Shown here piece after piece: positions 34,196 through 44,676 of a stretch of 64,000 bases of DNA. The first letter of the stretch is position 1; each line of letters begins with the position of its first letter. The notes beneath the pieces were generated by a model. The model searched no databases. It was not told the origin of the DNA and saw nothing but the letters and a program-made list of their open reading frames with translations. Source of the stretch: Cedecea davisae DSM 4568 (lineage in GTDB: Bacteria > Pseudomonadota > Gammaproteobacteria > Enterobacterales > Enterobacteriaceae); NCBI RefSeq assembly GCF_000412335.2, contig NZ_KE161030.1:1268515-1332514 (forward strand), read 5' to 3'. Made by a program: the position numbers and the translations under genes.

Positions 34196-35386
34196 TTACA
34201 GCACGGCAACGATGGCTTCACACAGCGGCGCCATGTTGTCCGGCGTCATACCGGCAACGTTAACGCGGCCGGAAGCGACGGCGTAAACGCCAAACTCTTC
34301 GCGCAGGCGCAGCACCTGCTCTTTGGTCAGGCCGCTGAACGAGAACATCCCGTTCTGGTTGATGATAAAGCTGAAGTCGCGGTTAGCGCCTTTCTCCTGC
34401 AGGGTATTCACAAACAGCTGGCGCATGCGGTGGATACGCTGGCGCATATCGGTCAGCTCTTGCTCCCACATGGTACGCAGCGCGTCGTTGCTCAGAATAG
34501 TAGCTACCACGGATGCGCCGTGTGCCGGCGGGTTAGAGTAGTTGGCGCGGATCACGGATTTAACCTGGCTGAACGCACGATCCGCTGCGTCTGCCTCTGC
34601 GGCTACCAGAGTGAAGGCACCAACGCGCTCGTTGTACAGGCCGAAGTTCTTAGAGTAGGAGCTGGCAACCAGCAGTTCTTTGTGGCTGGCGGCAAAAATA
34701 CGCAGGCCTTCGGCGTCTTCTTCCAGACCGCGGGCAAAGCCCTGGTAGGCGAAGTCAAACAGCGGCAACCAGCCTTTAGCCAGCGACATTTCGGCCAGCG
34801 TTTTCCACTGCTCGAAGGTCGGGTCGATACCGGTTGGGTTATGGCAGCAGCCGTGGAAAAGCACTACGTCACCGGCTTCAGCCGCCTGCAGGCTGGCAAC
34901 CAGGCCGTCAAAGTCCAGGCTGTGGTTTTCCGCGTCATAGTACGCGTACTCTTTCACTTCCAGACCGGCTGAGTTAAACACGCTCTTATGGTTTGGCCAG
35001 CTTGGGTTGCTTACCCACACGCGTTTGGCGGAGGTGTTTTTAGCCAGGAAGTCGGCCGCTACGCGCAGCGCACCGGTACCGCCAGGGGTTTGCGCAGTAC
35101 GGGCGCGTTTCTCAGCGCTCAGCGCATTGCCTTTCCCGAACAGCAGCGCCTGAGTGCAAGTGCCAAATTCGGGAATGCCATCAATACCCAGATAGTTTTT
35201 GGTGGTCTCGTTTTCCAGCAGATACAGCTCTGCTTTTTTCACGCTTGTCAGCACCGGCGTTTTGCCGGTCTCGTCCTTATATACCCCGATGCCGAGGTTG
35301 ATTTTAGTTGGACGGTCGTCGGCGCGAAACAGGTCGGCCAGACCAAGAATAGGATCGGCAGGGGCGGCGGTAATGTTCTCAAACAT
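34196..35386 (-). CDS. aspC: Aspartate aminotransferase
   Basis: PLP enzyme that interconverts aspartate/2-oxoglutarate and oxaloacetate/glutamate and acts on aromatic amino acids too. The start MFENITAAP gives 396 residues, as in E. coli; an ATG four codons upstream is also open. The PLP lysine is in [15 protein letters not shown] (about 246), with the HGCCHNPTG and SNPSWPNH contacts conserved. Confidence 0.97.
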   Translation of the reverse strand: MFENITAAPADPILGLADLFRADDRPTKINLGIGVYKDETGKTPVLTSVKKAELYLLENETTKNYLGIDGIPEFGTCTQALLFGKGNALSAEKRARTAQTPGGTGALRVAADFLAKNTSAKRVWVSNPSWPNHKSVFNSAGLEVKEYAYYDAENHSLDFDGLVASLQAAEAGDVVLFHGCCHNPTGIDPTFEQWKTLAEMSLAKGWLPLFDFAYQGFARGLEEDAEGLRIFAASHKELLVASSYSKNFGLYNERVGAFTLVAAEADAADRAFSQVKSVIRANYSNPPAHGASVVATILSNDALRTMWEQELTDMRQRIHRMRQLFVNTLQEKGANRDFSFIINQNGMFSFSGLTKEQVLRLREEFGVYAVASGRVNVAGMTPDNMAPLCEAIVAVL

Positions 35387-35513
35387 GACGGGTTCCATTA
35401 GTGATATCGGGGGAAATCGCTTTCAGGTTAACTGCTGTTTTACGAATTGCCAACCGTTTGCGACAAAAAGAAACGCTTAACGCTAACATCGGGTTTATTC
35501 TACTTTTTTGCCA

Positions 35514-35542
35514 TAAAAAAACAGGGCCGAAGCCCTGTTTTT
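35514..35542 (-). terminator. Terminator of ompF
   Basis: On the minus strand ACAGGGC-TTCG-GCCCTGT, with flanking A/T pairs, is followed by a run of T residues (TTTTTTTAT). It is the UUCG-loop type found after strongly expressed genes. Confidence 0.92.
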
Positions 35543-35571
35543 AAACGTTTCAGACAAACAAGTTGCTGAAA

Positions 35572-36672
35572 TTAGAACTGGTAGGCCAGACCAACAGCTG
35601 CCTGGTCGTCAGTACCGATACCGTAGGTTTTCGCGCTGTAGTCGTTTTCATCCAGCAGGTTGAAGCGGTAATCAACATACACGTTCATGTTTTTGTTGAA
35701 GTAGTAGGTTGCGCCCAACTGAATGTATTTAGCCAGATCTGCTGAACTTTGTGCACCATTCAGGCTCTTACCTTTGCTTTGTACGTAAGAGAGTGCTGGA
35801 CGCAGACCGAAGTCGAATTGGTACTGTGCAACGGCTTCAAAGTTCTGAGTTTTGTTCGCCATTTCAGTGCCGGTGGTTGCACTGTCAACGATGGTCATGT
35901 TACGCGTTTCAGCATAAACAGTTGCCAGGTAGATGTTGTTCGCATCATATTTGGCACCGATAGCCCAGGATTCAGCATGCTTGCCGTTACCGTCACGGTT
36001 CTCTTGAGCATTAGTACGGTCAGAGTTGCTGTAGGCAGCAGACACGCCGAAGCCGCCAGCGAAGTCATAGGACGTTGAGTAAGCTACGCCATCACCGTTC
36101 TGCGCGTTGACGCTATGGTTATCCTGGTTTTTACCCTGGTACTGAACAGCAAAAGCCAGGCCATCAACCAGGCCAAAGAAATTGGTGTTACGGTAAGTCA
36201 GCAGGCCACCCGCACGGCTGGTCATGTAGTTATCGGTGTATGCGCCACCCCAGGTTTCACCTGAGAAGTACGGTGCCATATCGGTATAGGATTCCACATC
36301 GTATACCACACCGTAGTTACGGCCGTAGTCCAGAGAACCAACGTCAGTGACTTTCAGGCCTGCAAATGCAACACGAGTGTTGCCTGCGCTCTGCTCGCCT
36401 TCTGCTTTGTTAGCGGCAACGCGATATTCCCACTGGCCATAACCGGTCAGATCGCTATTGATCTGAGTTTCACCTTTGAAGCCAATCTGGCCATAAGATG
36501 CGTCTTTGCTGCTGTTATCGCCATTACCTGAAGTTGTCCAGGAAGTACGGCCTACAGCTTTACCGTAAAAGTCCAGTTTGTTGCCGTTTTTGTTGTAGAT
36601 TTCTGCAGCGTTAGCTGCACCGGCTACCAGCAGAGCAGGGATTACCACTGCCAGAATATTGCGCTTCATCAT
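35572..36672 (-). CDS. ompF: Outer-membrane porin OmpF
   Basis: General trimeric porin for small hydrophilic solutes. It has 366 residues with a signal peptide of 22 ([10 protein letters not shown] before AEIYNKNGN), beta-strand alternation and a terminal Phe (GLAYQF). The aspC-ompF-asnS order marks the ompF locus. The promoter and leader match E. coli ompF well. The loops do not: constriction loop 3 reads [15 protein letters not shown] where E. coli has the PEFGGD type. From memory this is closer to Serratia and Yersinia OmpF. Confidence 0.93.
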   Translation of the reverse strand: MMKRNILAVVIPALLVAGAANAAEIYNKNGNKLDFYGKAVGRTSWTTSGNGDNSSKDASYGQIGFKGETQINSDLTGYGQWEYRVAANKAEGEQSAGNTRVAFAGLKVTDVGSLDYGRNYGVVYDVESYTDMAPYFSGETWGGAYTDNYMTSRAGGLLTYRNTNFFGLVDGLAFAVQYQGKNQDNHSVNAQNGDGVAYSTSYDFAGGFGVSAAYSNSDRTNAQENRDGNGKHAESWAIGAKYDANNIYLATVYAETRNMTIVDSATTGTEMANKTQNFEAVAQYQFDFGLRPALSYVQSKGKSLNGAQSSADLAKYIQLGATYYFNKNMNVYVDYRFNLLDENDYSAKTYGIGTDDQAAVGLAYQF

Positions 36673-36837
36673 TATTTATTACCCTCATTGTGGTTTTTAT
36701 GGACACCTGCCACTGCCGTCAATAATTCTTTACGGAACTATTGATGATAGTTTGGTGTCTTTCTGTATCTGTCTGGCATCTTTCCATCCATGAAACCGTT
36801 TCGCTAGCCTGAAAGTGCTACAAATGCGCACATTGAG

Positions 36838-36866
36838 TTTCAAAAAGAAAATATGTGTAACACTTT
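36838..36866 (-). promoter_or_regulatory. OmpR-binding region (F-box) of ompF
   Basis: Minus-strand GTGTTACACATATTTTCT followed by TTTTGAAAC matches the promoter-proximal OmpR site of E. coli ompF (GGTTACATATTTTTTC type). It is about 165-195 bases before the start codon, as in E. coli. Confidence 0.75.
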
Positions 36867-37227
36867 GTGTATTTGAGGGAACTTTGTGAACCATTTCAAA
36901 TTTCGCTGTTTGCAACCCGGCAATGCGGGTTTTCTAAACATATATATATGAATTACTTATGTTTAATCCGCATAAAGCAAAATAAGCGCAAAAATCGATT
37001 TATAACTGTACGTTTTTTGACTTATTTTTGGACATCCAGATGTCTGAGCATAAAATAGACAATTGTGCTAAGCCTTCAGATGGCAAGCATATCCAGAGCA
37101 TTGGAGCAACAATTTTGTGAATAATTGTGATGTGGAAACAGTTGGTAACTTGCTGGCGAGAGGATGGGGTTGAAATTGACGTTTGTTTAAGAATCGTTGA
37201 AGAAAAAATACTCTTTGTGGTGGGGCA

Positions 37228-37255
37228 CAAAAAAGGCCAGCTGCTGCTGGCCTTT
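37228..37255 (-). terminator. Terminator of asnS
   Basis: Perfect 10-bp stem AAAGGCCAGC/GCTGGCCTTT with a 4-base loop, followed by TTT on the minus strand. Confidence 0.92.
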
Positions 37256-37270
37256 AGTAACAGTCAGAAC

Positions 37271-38671
37271 TTAGAAGCTCGCGTTACGTGGAGTACGTGG
37301 GAATGGAATCACGTCTCTTACGTTCTGCACGCCGGTAACGTAGGCAATCAGGCGTTCGAAGCCGAGGCCGAAGCCGGAGTGCGGTACGGTGCCGTAGCGG
37401 CGCAGATCGCGGTACCACGAATAATCTTCTTTGTTCAGGCCCATTTCAGCCATGCGCGCGTCCAGCACGTCCAGGCGTTCTTCACGCTGGGAGCCACCGA
37501 TGATTTCACCGATGCCAGGTGCCAGAACGTCCATCGCGGCGACGGTTTTCCCGTCTTCGTTAAGGCGCATATAGAAGGCCTTGATGTCCTTCGGATAGTT
37601 TTTCACGACTACCGGTGCCTTGAAGTGCTGTTCGGCCAGGTAACGCTCATGCTCGGACGAGAGATCGACGCCCCAGTAAACCGGATTTTCGAACTTCTGG
37701 CCGCAGTTCAGCAGGATTTCAACCGCGTCGGTGTAATCCACCTGTGCGAAGTCTGCGGAAATGAAACGCTCCAGGCGTTCAATCGCTTCCTTATCTACGC
37801 GCTCGGCGAAGAACTGCATGTCGTCCATACGCTCTTCCAGCACCGCTTTGAAGACATACTTCAGCATGGCTTCCGCCAGGCCTGCTACGTCATTCAAATC
37901 GGCAAATGCAACTTCCGGTTCCAGCATCCAGAACTCAGCCAGGTGGCGGCTGGTGTTGGAGTTTTCCGCACGGAAAGTTGGGCCAAAGGTGTAAATTTTG
38001 GATAACGCACAGGCGTAGGTTTCGCCGTTCAGCTGGCCGGATACGGTCAGGAACGCTTCTTTACCGAAGAAGTCTTTATCGAAGTCCACTTTGCCTTCGG
38101 CGGTGCGCGGCAGGTTTTCCAGATCCAGCGTTGAAACGCGGAACATTTCGCCCGCGCCTTCGGTGTCGGAAGCGGTGATCAGCGGAGTAGACACCCAGAA
38201 GTAGCCGTTTTCATGGAAGAAACGGTGCAGCGCCTGAGCCAGAGTGTGGCGAACGCGAGCAACCGCGCCGATCATATTGGTGCGCGGGCGCAGGTGAGCC
38301 ACTTCGCGCAGGTATTCGATGCTGTGGCGTTTTGCCGCCATCGGATAAGTATCCGGATCGTCAACCCAGCCGGTCACTTCAACTTTGCTGGCCTGTATTT
38401 CAAACGCCTGGCCCTGGCCCTGAGACTCAACCACTTTACCGGTGACAACGACCGAGCAGCCGGTGGTCAGGCGCAGAACGTCTTCATTGTAATTGGGCAG
38501 AGAATTATTAATGACGGCCTGTACTGGAGAGAAGCAGGAACCGTCATAGACGGCGAGGAAGGAGATACCAGCTTTTGAATCTCTTCGAGTACGCACCCAT
38601 CCGCGCACGGTGACTTCGCTGTCAACGGCGGCACGGCCCTGGAGTACGTCGGCTACAGGCACAACGCTCAT
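37271..38671 (-). CDS. asnS: Asparagine-tRNA ligase
   Basis: Class II aminoacyl-tRNA synthetase, 466 residues as in E. coli. The N-terminal OB-fold anticodon domain (about 15-100, [16 protein letters not shown]) is followed by the catalytic core. Class II motif 2 is readable at [21 protein letters not shown], and motif 3 at [15 protein letters not shown] near the end. It stands alone between ompF and pncB with its own terminator. Confidence 0.98.
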   Translation of the reverse strand: MSVVPVADVLQGRAAVDSEVTVRGWVRTRRDSKAGISFLAVYDGSCFSPVQAVINNSLPNYNEDVLRLTTGCSVVVTGKVVESQGQGQAFEIQASKVEVTGWVDDPDTYPMAAKRHSIEYLREVAHLRPRTNMIGAVARVRHTLAQALHRFFHENGYFWVSTPLITASDTEGAGEMFRVSTLDLENLPRTAEGKVDFDKDFFGKEAFLTVSGQLNGETYACALSKIYTFGPTFRAENSNTSRHLAEFWMLEPEVAFADLNDVAGLAEAMLKYVFKAVLEERMDDMQFFAERVDKEAIERLERFISADFAQVDYTDAVEILLNCGQKFENPVYWGVDLSSEHERYLAEQHFKAPVVVKNYPKDIKAFYMRLNEDGKTVAAMDVLAPGIGEIIGGSQREERLDVLDARMAEMGLNKEDYSWYRDLRRYGTVPHSGFGLGFERLIAYVTGVQNVRDVIPFPRTPRNASF

Positions 38672-38804
38672 AGTTTTCTCTCTATTAAATGGTCAATGAC
38701 AAAAAAAATAGTAACCCATATAGGGGGGTTATCTATGTTACCTGTCACGCGCCATCAGACAAGCAGAATTCGCGTTGCTTACGAAGAAATAAAGGAAAGG
38801 AAGG

Positions 38805-38836
38805 AAAGCGGCGAAGAGTCGGTTCACTCTTCGCCT
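38805..38836 (-). terminator. Terminator of pncB
   Basis: GGCGAAGAGT and ACTCTTCGCC form a perfect 10-bp stem with a 6-base loop. On the minus strand the tail is pyrimidine-rich (GCTTTCCTTCCTTT) rather than pure T. Confidence 0.7.
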
Positions 38837-38848
38837 GTTATCTCTGAA

Positions 38849-40051
38849 TCAGCTGGCTTTTTTGACCAGCGGCAAATCAAACGCTTTGCGCAGGGCGCGC
38901 ACGAACGCTTTATCGTGGCAGATGGTTTTGCCAGGGCTGTCGGAAAGCTTGGCAACCGGTTTGCCGTTGCACTCCACCAGCTTAATCACGATGTTCAGCG
39001 GCTTAACCTGAGGAATATCGCAGGTAAGGCGGGTGCCGATGCCGAAGCTCAGATTAACCCGCGCGGAGAAGTGGCGATACAGCTCCACCGCCTTGTTTAA
39101 ATCCAGGTTGTCGGAAAACACCAGCACTTTGCTGAGCGGGTCGATCCCCAGCTTCAGATAGTGAGCGATAGCTTTCTCGCCCCATTCTACCGGGTCGCCG
39201 GAGTCGTGGCGCAGTCCCTGATAGCGGGTGGCAAACTCGTGACCGAAATCGCGCAGGAAGGCATCCATAGTAATGCAGTCGGTAAGCGCAATGCCCAGTT
39301 GGTCCGGATATTCATCAAGCCACGCCTGCAGCGCCGCCCGCTGGCTATTGGCCAGCACCGGGCTAATTTGCTGATGCGCCTGGAACCATTCGTGGGCCTG
39401 AGTGCCCATTGGTGTGAGATCCAGACGGCGGGCAAGATCGTAATTGCTGGTGCCGATAAACCACGGCTCCTGCTTCAGGCGTTCGACGATGGCCTGCTGC
39501 ACTTCACGGGAGAAGCGGCGGCGAGTGCCGAAGTCCATCAGGCGGAAGCGGGAAAGATCCAGCCCGGAAGTCAGAGTATTGAATTCGCTGAGCTTGCTCT
39601 CAAGATGATCGAGCGCCATCTGCGGCGTCACGCCGGGCGCGCGATGTTGATGAACAACTTCGCTAATCACCGCCAGCAGCGGAACCTCCCACATAATCAC
39701 TTCTCGCCACGGCCCGCTCAGGCGGATATCTAAGTGGCCATTATTATTGGTCACCTGAACCTGGGAAGGGTCATAACGGAAGTTGCGCAGCCAGTCGAGA
39801 TAGTCGGCCTTAAAAAAGGGCAGGCTTTTTAGCCAGTGAAACTCTTCGTCACTGAGGCGCAGATGCTGCATAGCAGCCACCTGGTCACGAATAGCGTCAG
39901 CATGAATGCCCAGCAGATCGTCACCGCGGCAGCGGAATTCCGCCGCGACGTCAACGTCGTAATAGCGGTGAAAAACAGCTTGCTGCATATGAAGCTTATA
40001 GGCATCAGTATCCAGCAGCGTTTGCAAAATCGGGGAAGCGTGTCGTGTCAT
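38849..40051 (-). CDS. pncB: Nicotinate phosphoribosyltransferase
   Basis: Converts nicotinate and PRPP to nicotinate mononucleotide in the NAD salvage pathway. The chosen start [10 protein letters not shown] gives 400 residues as in E. coli. An ATG five codons upstream has GAGAGG immediately adjacent, too close to serve it well, so the exact start is uncertain. Family motifs include [14 protein letters not shown], the [14 protein letters not shown] loop, LRHDSGDP and FSDNLDL. A perfect NadR box lies about 180 bases upstream. Confidence 0.95.
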   Translation of the reverse strand: MTRHASPILQTLLDTDAYKLHMQQAVFHRYYDVDVAAEFRCRGDDLLGIHADAIRDQVAAMQHLRLSDEEFHWLKSLPFFKADYLDWLRNFRYDPSQVQVTNNNGHLDIRLSGPWREVIMWEVPLLAVISEVVHQHRAPGVTPQMALDHLESKLSEFNTLTSGLDLSRFRLMDFGTRRRFSREVQQAIVERLKQEPWFIGTSNYDLARRLDLTPMGTQAHEWFQAHQQISPVLANSQRAALQAWLDEYPDQLGIALTDCITMDAFLRDFGHEFATRYQGLRHDSGDPVEWGEKAIAHYLKLGIDPLSKVLVFSDNLDLNKAVELYRHFSARVNLSFGIGTRLTCDIPQVKPLNIVIKLVECNGKPVAKLSDSPGKTICHDKAFVRALRKAFDLPLVKKAS

Positions 40052-40431
40052 GGCGCGTTTCAGCATCCTCTCACAGGAGCGTTTCCATCAGGTCCGGGCA
40101 AATAAAGACGCGGGAGTATACCCTGATTATCTGTTTATTGAAGCAGGATCACAACATATGGCAGGGGAAGGGGGGATGGCAATTTGTGCCGCATAGGCCA
40201 AAAGCCGGGTACAATGCCTTGAATCACCTGATGTTTAGGGTACTAAACAAAATGTGCGGCAACAGGATCAGCGCCGTCTTTACCTGCGCCATTAAGCCGG
40301 AGGAGACAGTCCTTGCGCCGCTAATATTTTTTTTGCATCACATGCGAAAGATGAAGATTCTGCGTGGCAACATTCCGGCAACAGGAATAGACTGAAGCTC
40401 GTTATCTTACGGACGATGTATAAGGTTTTTT
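40052..40431. other. 380-bp divergent region pncB/pepN
   Basis: Promoters of both divergent genes must lie here. The only site I can name is the NadR palindrome at 40232-40249. TATACT on the minus strand (40115-40120) is a possible -10 for pncB without a good -35. An open frame of about 116 codons on the plus strand has no recognisable features and no good ribosome-binding site; I do not call it a gene. Confidence 0.55.
40232..40249. promoter_or_regulatory. NadR box
   Basis: TGTTTA-GGGTAC-TAAACA is an exact match to the NadR operator TGTTTA-N6-TAAACA. NadR represses pncB and nad genes when NAD is plentiful in E. coli and Salmonella. The site lies about 180 bases upstream of pncB and 183 upstream of pepN. 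Confidence 0.9.
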
Positions 40432-43044
40432 ATGACACAACAGCCACAAGCCAAATACCGCCACGACTACCGTGCAGCGGATTATACGATAACCGATATC
40501 GATTTGACCTTTGACCTGGATGCCGAAAAAACTCGGGTCACCGCCATCAGTAAAATTACCCGCCAGGGCGCTGCCGATGCGCCGCTTCATCTGGACGGGG
40601 AAGACCTTACCCTTATTTCTATCGACGTAAACGGCACCGCCTGGCAGCATTATCGTCAGGAAGAGGGCGCCCTGATTCTGGAACAACTGCCGGACAGCTT
40701 TACGCTGACCATCGTTAACGAAATTAGCCCGGCGAGCAATACCGCGCTGGAAGGGCTGTATCAGTCCGGCGAGGCGCTGTGTACCCAGTGTGAAGCCGAA
40801 GGTTTCCACCATATTACCTGGTATCTCGACCGCCCGGACGTGCTGGCGCGCTTTACCACGAAAGTGATTGCCGATAAGAGCAAATACCCTTATCTGCTGG
40901 CCAACGGCAACCGCATTGCCGAAGGCGAACTGGAGAATGGCCGCCACTGGGTGCAGTGGCAGGATCCGTTCCCAAAACCTTGCTATCTGTTTGCCCTGGT
41001 CGCAGGCGATTTCGACGTGCTGCGCGATAGCTTTAAAACCCGTTCAGGCCGTGATGTTGCGCTGGAGCTGTTCGTGGACCGCGGCAATCTCGATCGTGCC
41101 GACTGGGCGATGACCTCCCTGAAAGCCTCGATGAAATGGGATGAAACCCGTTTTGGCCTCGAATACGACCTCGATATCTATATGATAGTCGCCGTCGACT
41201 TCTTTAATATGGGCGCAATGGAAAATAAAGGGCTGAACATTTTCAACTCTAAATACGTCCTGGCCCGCGCTGAAACTGCAACCGATAAAGATTACCTCGA
41301 TATCGAGCGCGTTATCGGCCATGAATATTTCCATAACTGGACCGGCAACCGCGTGACCTGCCGCGACTGGTTCCAGCTCAGCCTGAAAGAAGGCCTGACG
41401 GTATTCCGCGACCAGGAGTTTAGCTCTGACCTCGGTTCCCGTGCGGTAAACCGCATTCAGAACGTGCGCACCATGCGCGCGATGCAGTTCGCCGAAGACG
41501 CCAGCCCGATGGCGCACCCGATTCGCCCGGACAAAGTTATTGAGATGAATAACTTCTACACCCTGACGGTGTATGAAAAAGGTTCCGAAGTGATTCGTAT
41601 GCTCCACACTCTGCTCGGAGAAGAGAACTTCCAGAAAGGGATGCAGCTCTACTTCGAACGCCACGACGGCAGCGCAGCAACTTGTGATGACTTTGTGCAG
41701 GCGATGGAAGATGCTTCCAACGTTGACCTGTCGCACTTCCGCCTCTGGTATAGCCAGGCGGGTACGCCGGTGGTAACGGTTCGCGACGACTACAACCCGG
41801 AAACCGAGCAGTACACGCTTACCATCAGCCAGATGACGCCGCCGACCGCGGAACAGCAGGAAAAACATCCGCTGCACATTCCGTTTGATATCGAGCTGTA
41901 CGACAACGAAGGCAAGGTTATTCCGCTACAAAAGGATGGCCACCCGGTACATCATGTGCTGAACGTGACCCAGGCCGAGCAGACCTTCGTCTTCGATAAC
42001 GTTTACTTCCAGCCTGTACCTTCTCTGCTGCGCGAATTCTCTGCGCCGGTGAAGCTTGAGTACAAATGGAGCGACCAGCAGCTGACCTTCCTGATGCGCC
42101 ACGCGCGTAACGATTTTTCTCGTTGGGATGCGGCGCAGAGCCTGCTCGCGACCTATATCAAGATTAACGTTAACCGCAGCCAGCAGGGCCAGCCGCTTTC
42201 GCTGCCGCTGCACGTAGCGGACGCCTTCCGCGCCATTCTGCTGGATGAGAAAATCGACCCGGCGCTGGCCGCTGAGATCCTGACTCTGCCTTCGCAGAAC
42301 GAAATTGCCGAGCTGTTCCAGACCATCGACCCGCTGGCGATTGCGGAAGTTCACGGCGCGCTGACCCGCACGCTGGCGTCGGAGCTGGCGGACGAATTCC
42401 TCGCCATTTACAACGCCAACAAGCTGGAGAGCTATCGCGTTGATCACGGCGATATCGGCAAGCGCGCGCTGCGTAATACCTGCCTGCGCTACCTGGCATT
42501 TGGTGATGCTGAACTGGCAGAACAGCTGGTGCGTGAGCAGTACCAGCAGGCGGATAACATGACCGATTCCATCGCCGCGCTGTCCGCCGCCGTGGCCGCT
42601 CAGCTGCCGTGCCGCGATGAGCTTCTGGCTCACTATGATGAGAAGTGGCACAAAGATGGCCTGGTGATGGACAAATGGTTTGTGTTGCAGGCGACCAGCC
42701 CGGCGAGCAATACGTTGAGCAAGGTTCGCGAGCTGCTGAATCATCGCTCATTCAGCCTGGGCAACCCAAACCGCGTGCGCTCCCTGATTGGTGCCTTTGC
42801 TGCCAGCAATCCGGCGGCGTTCCACGCCAAAGACGGCAGCGGTTATCAGTTTATGGTGGAAATGCTCACCGAGCTGAACAGCCGTAACCCGCAAATTGCC
42901 TCGCGCCTGGTTGAGCCGTTGATTCGCCTGAAGCGTTACGATGCCGAACGTCAGAGCAAGATGCGTGCGGCGCTGGAACATCTGAAAGGGCTGGAGAACC
43001 TCTCCGGGGATCTGTTCGAGAAGATAGCTAAAGCGCTGGCTTAA
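40432..43044 (+). CDS. pepN: Aminopeptidase N
   Basis: Cytoplasmic zinc M1 aminopeptidase that finishes degradation of peptides from ATP-dependent proteases. The 870 residues equal E. coli PepN. The substrate-binding GAMENKG motif and the zinc site HEYFHNW, with the third ligand Glu 18 residues on (LKEGLTVFRDQ), are intact. The C-terminal helical domain is complete. A weak ribosome-binding site (TAAGGT) precedes the ATG. Confidence 0.98.
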   Translation: MTQQPQAKYRHDYRAADYTITDIDLTFDLDAEKTRVTAISKITRQGAADAPLHLDGEDLTLISIDVNGTAWQHYRQEEGALILEQLPDSFTLTIVNEISPASNTALEGLYQSGEALCTQCEAEGFHHITWYLDRPDVLARFTTKVIADKSKYPYLLANGNRIAEGELENGRHWVQWQDPFPKPCYLFALVAGDFDVLRDSFKTRSGRDVALELFVDRGNLDRADWAMTSLKASMKWDETRFGLEYDLDIYMIVAVDFFNMGAMENKGLNIFNSKYVLARAETATDKDYLDIERVIGHEYFHNWTGNRVTCRDWFQLSLKEGLTVFRDQEFSSDLGSRAVNRIQNVRTMRAMQFAEDASPMAHPIRPDKVIEMNNFYTLTVYEKGSEVIRMLHTLLGEENFQKGMQLYFERHDGSAATCDDFVQAMEDASNVDLSHFRLWYSQAGTPVVTVRDDYNPETEQYTLTISQMTPPTAEQQEKHPLHIPFDIELYDNEGKVIPLQKDGHPVHHVLNVTQAEQTFVFDNVYFQPVPSLLREFSAPVKLEYKWSDQQLTFLMRHARNDFSRWDAAQSLLATYIKINVNRSQQGQPLSLPLHVADAFRAILLDEKIDPALAAEILTLPSQNEIAELFQTIDPLAIAEVHGALTRTLASELADEFLAIYNANKLESYRVDHGDIGKRALRNTCLRYLAFGDAELAEQLVREQYQQADNMTDSIAALSAAVAAQLPCRDELLAHYDEKWHKDGLVMDKWFVLQATSPASNTLSKVRELLNHRSFSLGNPNRVRSLIGAFAASNPAAFHAKDGSGYQFMVEMLTELNSRNPQIASRLVEPLIRLKRYDAERQSKMRAALEHLKGLENLSGDLFEKIAKALA

Positions 43045-43051
43045 TCTTTGC

Positions 43052-43102
43052 CCCTCACCCCATGTCTCCGGTATGTACGCAGGGAGAAGGCTGGGGTGAG
43101 GG
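43052..43102. repeat. Intergenic inverted repeat between pepN and ssuB
   Basis: CCCTCACCCCA (43052-43062) and TGGGGTGAGGG (43092-43102) form a perfect 11-bp outer stem. An imperfect inner pairing (TCTCC with GGAGA) is also possible. Similar CCCTCACCCC...GGGGTGAGGG hairpins are scattered between genes in many enterobacteria, so this is probably a dispersed palindromic element. It sits between two convergent transcripts. Confidence 0.7.
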
Positions 43103-43109
43103 TATAAAC

Positions 43110-43880
43110 TTAGCCGGTGCGCACCGCGCGTACCGGTTCTTCCGTACTTCGCTTCATCACTCTTGCCAGTACCTCCGCCTCAAGTTCGGCAAGCTTCACC
43201 GACCCCAGCCGTCGCGGGCGCGGTAAATCTACCGTCAAATCCAAACCAATCTTGCCTTCTTCTATTAGCAGCACCCGGTCGGCCATTGCCACCGCCTCGC
43301 TAACATCGTGGGTAACCAGCAGAACGGTAAAGCCGTGCTCTTGCCAAAGGGAGACGATCAGCTCCTGCATTTCAATGCGGGTTAACGCATCCAGCGCGCC
43401 GAGCGGCTCATCGAGCAGCAGCAGGCGGGGGCGGTGGATTAGCGCGCGTGCCAGGGCGACGCGCTGTTTTTGCCCGCCTGAAAGCGCTGCGGGCCACTCG
43501 GAGGCTCGGTTTTCAAGGCCCACTGCGGCCAGAGCATCAAGCGCTGCGTCACGCCAGATGCCTTTAAGCCCGAGCCCGACATTATCGATAACCGTTTTCC
43601 ACGGCAGCAGCCTGTCGTCTTGAAACATCAGGCGCGTATCGTCCTGGCTGTCGCGCAGCGGCGCGTTACCGGCCAGCAGCGAACCGCCGCCGGGCTTCTC
43701 CAGCCCGGCAAGCAGGCGCAGGAGGGTGCTTTTCCCCCCGCCGCTGCGCCCGACTACCGCCACGAACTGCCCGGCCGGTATTCGCAGTTCCAGCTGGTTG
43801 AGTATGGTTTTATCGCCGTAACTTTTACTCACGTTGCTGAGCAGCAGCGGCGTACCCTGGTTTAAACGAGCAGTACTCAT
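43110..43880 (-). CDS. ssuB: Alkanesulfonate ABC transporter ATPase SsuB
   Basis: ATP-binding subunit of the aliphatic sulfonate importer, 256 residues. Walker [10 protein letters not shown], signature [14 protein letters not shown] and Walker [13 protein letters not shown] are complete. It is the last gene of ssuEADCB and overlaps ssuC by four bases. Confidence 0.97.
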   Translation of the reverse strand: MSTARLNQGTPLLLSNVSKSYGDKTILNQLELRIPAGQFVAVVGRSGGGKSTLLRLLAGLEKPGGGSLLAGNAPLRDSQDDTRLMFQDDRLLPWKTVIDNVGLGLKGIWRDAALDALAAVGLENRASEWPAALSGGQKQRVALARALIHRPRLLLLDEPLGALDALTRIEMQELIVSLWQEHGFTVLLVTHDVSEAVAMADRVLLIEEGKIGLDLTVDLPRPRRLGSVKLAELEAEVLARVMKRSTEEPVRAVRTG

Positions 43881-44668
43881 GCCGTTTCCTCCTTTAATTG
43901 ATAAGCCGGATGCCAGCGCAGCCAGACACGTTCCAGCAGCTGGGCGCTAATATCGGCGAGCTTGCCGAGCAGGGCGTAAAGAATAATGGCGACGACAACA
44001 ACGTCGGTTTGCAGGAATTCCCGGGCGTTCATCGCCAGATAGCCAATCCCTGAGTTAGCGGAGATAGTTTCTGCGACAATCAGCGTCAGCCACATCAGCC
44101 CGAGCGCAAAACGCACGCCCACCATAATCGACGGCAAAGCGCCGGGCAGGATAACGTGAGTAAACAGGCTAAAGCCCGACAGGCCATAGCTGCGCGCCAT
44201 TTCCAGCAGCCCGCGGTCGATATTACGGATGCCGTGCCAGGTGTTGATATAAATCGGGAACAGCGTACCCAGCGCCACGAGGAAAATCTTTGCGCTCTCA
44301 TCGATGCCGAACCAGAGGATAACCAGCGGGATCAGCGCCAGATGAGGGACGTTACGCAGCATCTGAATCGAGCTATCCAGCAGGCGCTCGCCCCAGCGCG
44401 AAAGCCCGCTTATCAGGCCGAGAGCCAGCCCCAGCGAACCGCCGATGCTAAAGCCTACCAGCGCACGCCAGGAGCTGATCGCCAGATGTTGCCACAGCTC
44501 GCCGCTGGCTGAGAGGCTCCAGAACGCCTGCACCACGCCCTCCGGAGAGGGCAAAATGCGGGTAGAAAGCCAGCCGACGGAAGAGGCTAACTGCCAGAGG
44601 ACGACTATGGTTATCGGCAAGCCCCACGGTGCGAGGCGCAGCAGCAGTTTGCGAGTAGATGCTTTCAT
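43877..44668 (-). CDS. ssuC: Alkanesulfonate ABC transporter permease SsuC
   Basis: Inner-membrane permease with about six helices, 263 residues as in E. coli. The EAA-type coupling loop is readable as [25 protein letters not shown]. It lies eight bases after ssuD and overlaps ssuB by four. Confidence 0.97.
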   Translation of the reverse strand: MKASTRKLLLRLAPWGLPITIVVLWQLASSVGWLSTRILPSPEGVVQAFWSLSASGELWQHLAISSWRALVGFSIGGSLGLALGLISGLSRWGERLLDSSIQMLRNVPHLALIPLVILWFGIDESAKIFLVALGTLFPIYINTWHGIRNIDRGLLEMARSYGLSGFSLFTHVILPGALPSIMVGVRFALGLMWLTLIVAETISANSGIGYLAMNAREFLQTDVVVVAIILYALLGKLADISAQLLERVWLRWHPAYQLKEETA

Positions 44669-44676
44669 CTTTCCCC

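Larger units (their letters stand above)
36673..37270 (-). other. 598-bp ompF promoter and leader region
   Basis: The part next to ompF (36673-36870) follows the E. coli ompF promoter and leader closely, including GACGGCAGTGGCAGGTGTC, which in E. coli is the target of the MicF antisense RNA. An OmpR site is at 36838-36866. Further away (36870-37225) the DNA is AT-rich. It holds a hairpin with a short T-run on the plus strand (36914-36934) and no convincing protein gene. The last 45 bases carry the asnS terminator. Confidence 0.65.

Noticed and set aside
40045-40395. 116-codon open frame between pncB and pepN
   Set aside because: Overlaps the pncB start and the NadR box, has no good ribosome-binding site, and shows no recognisable motif.
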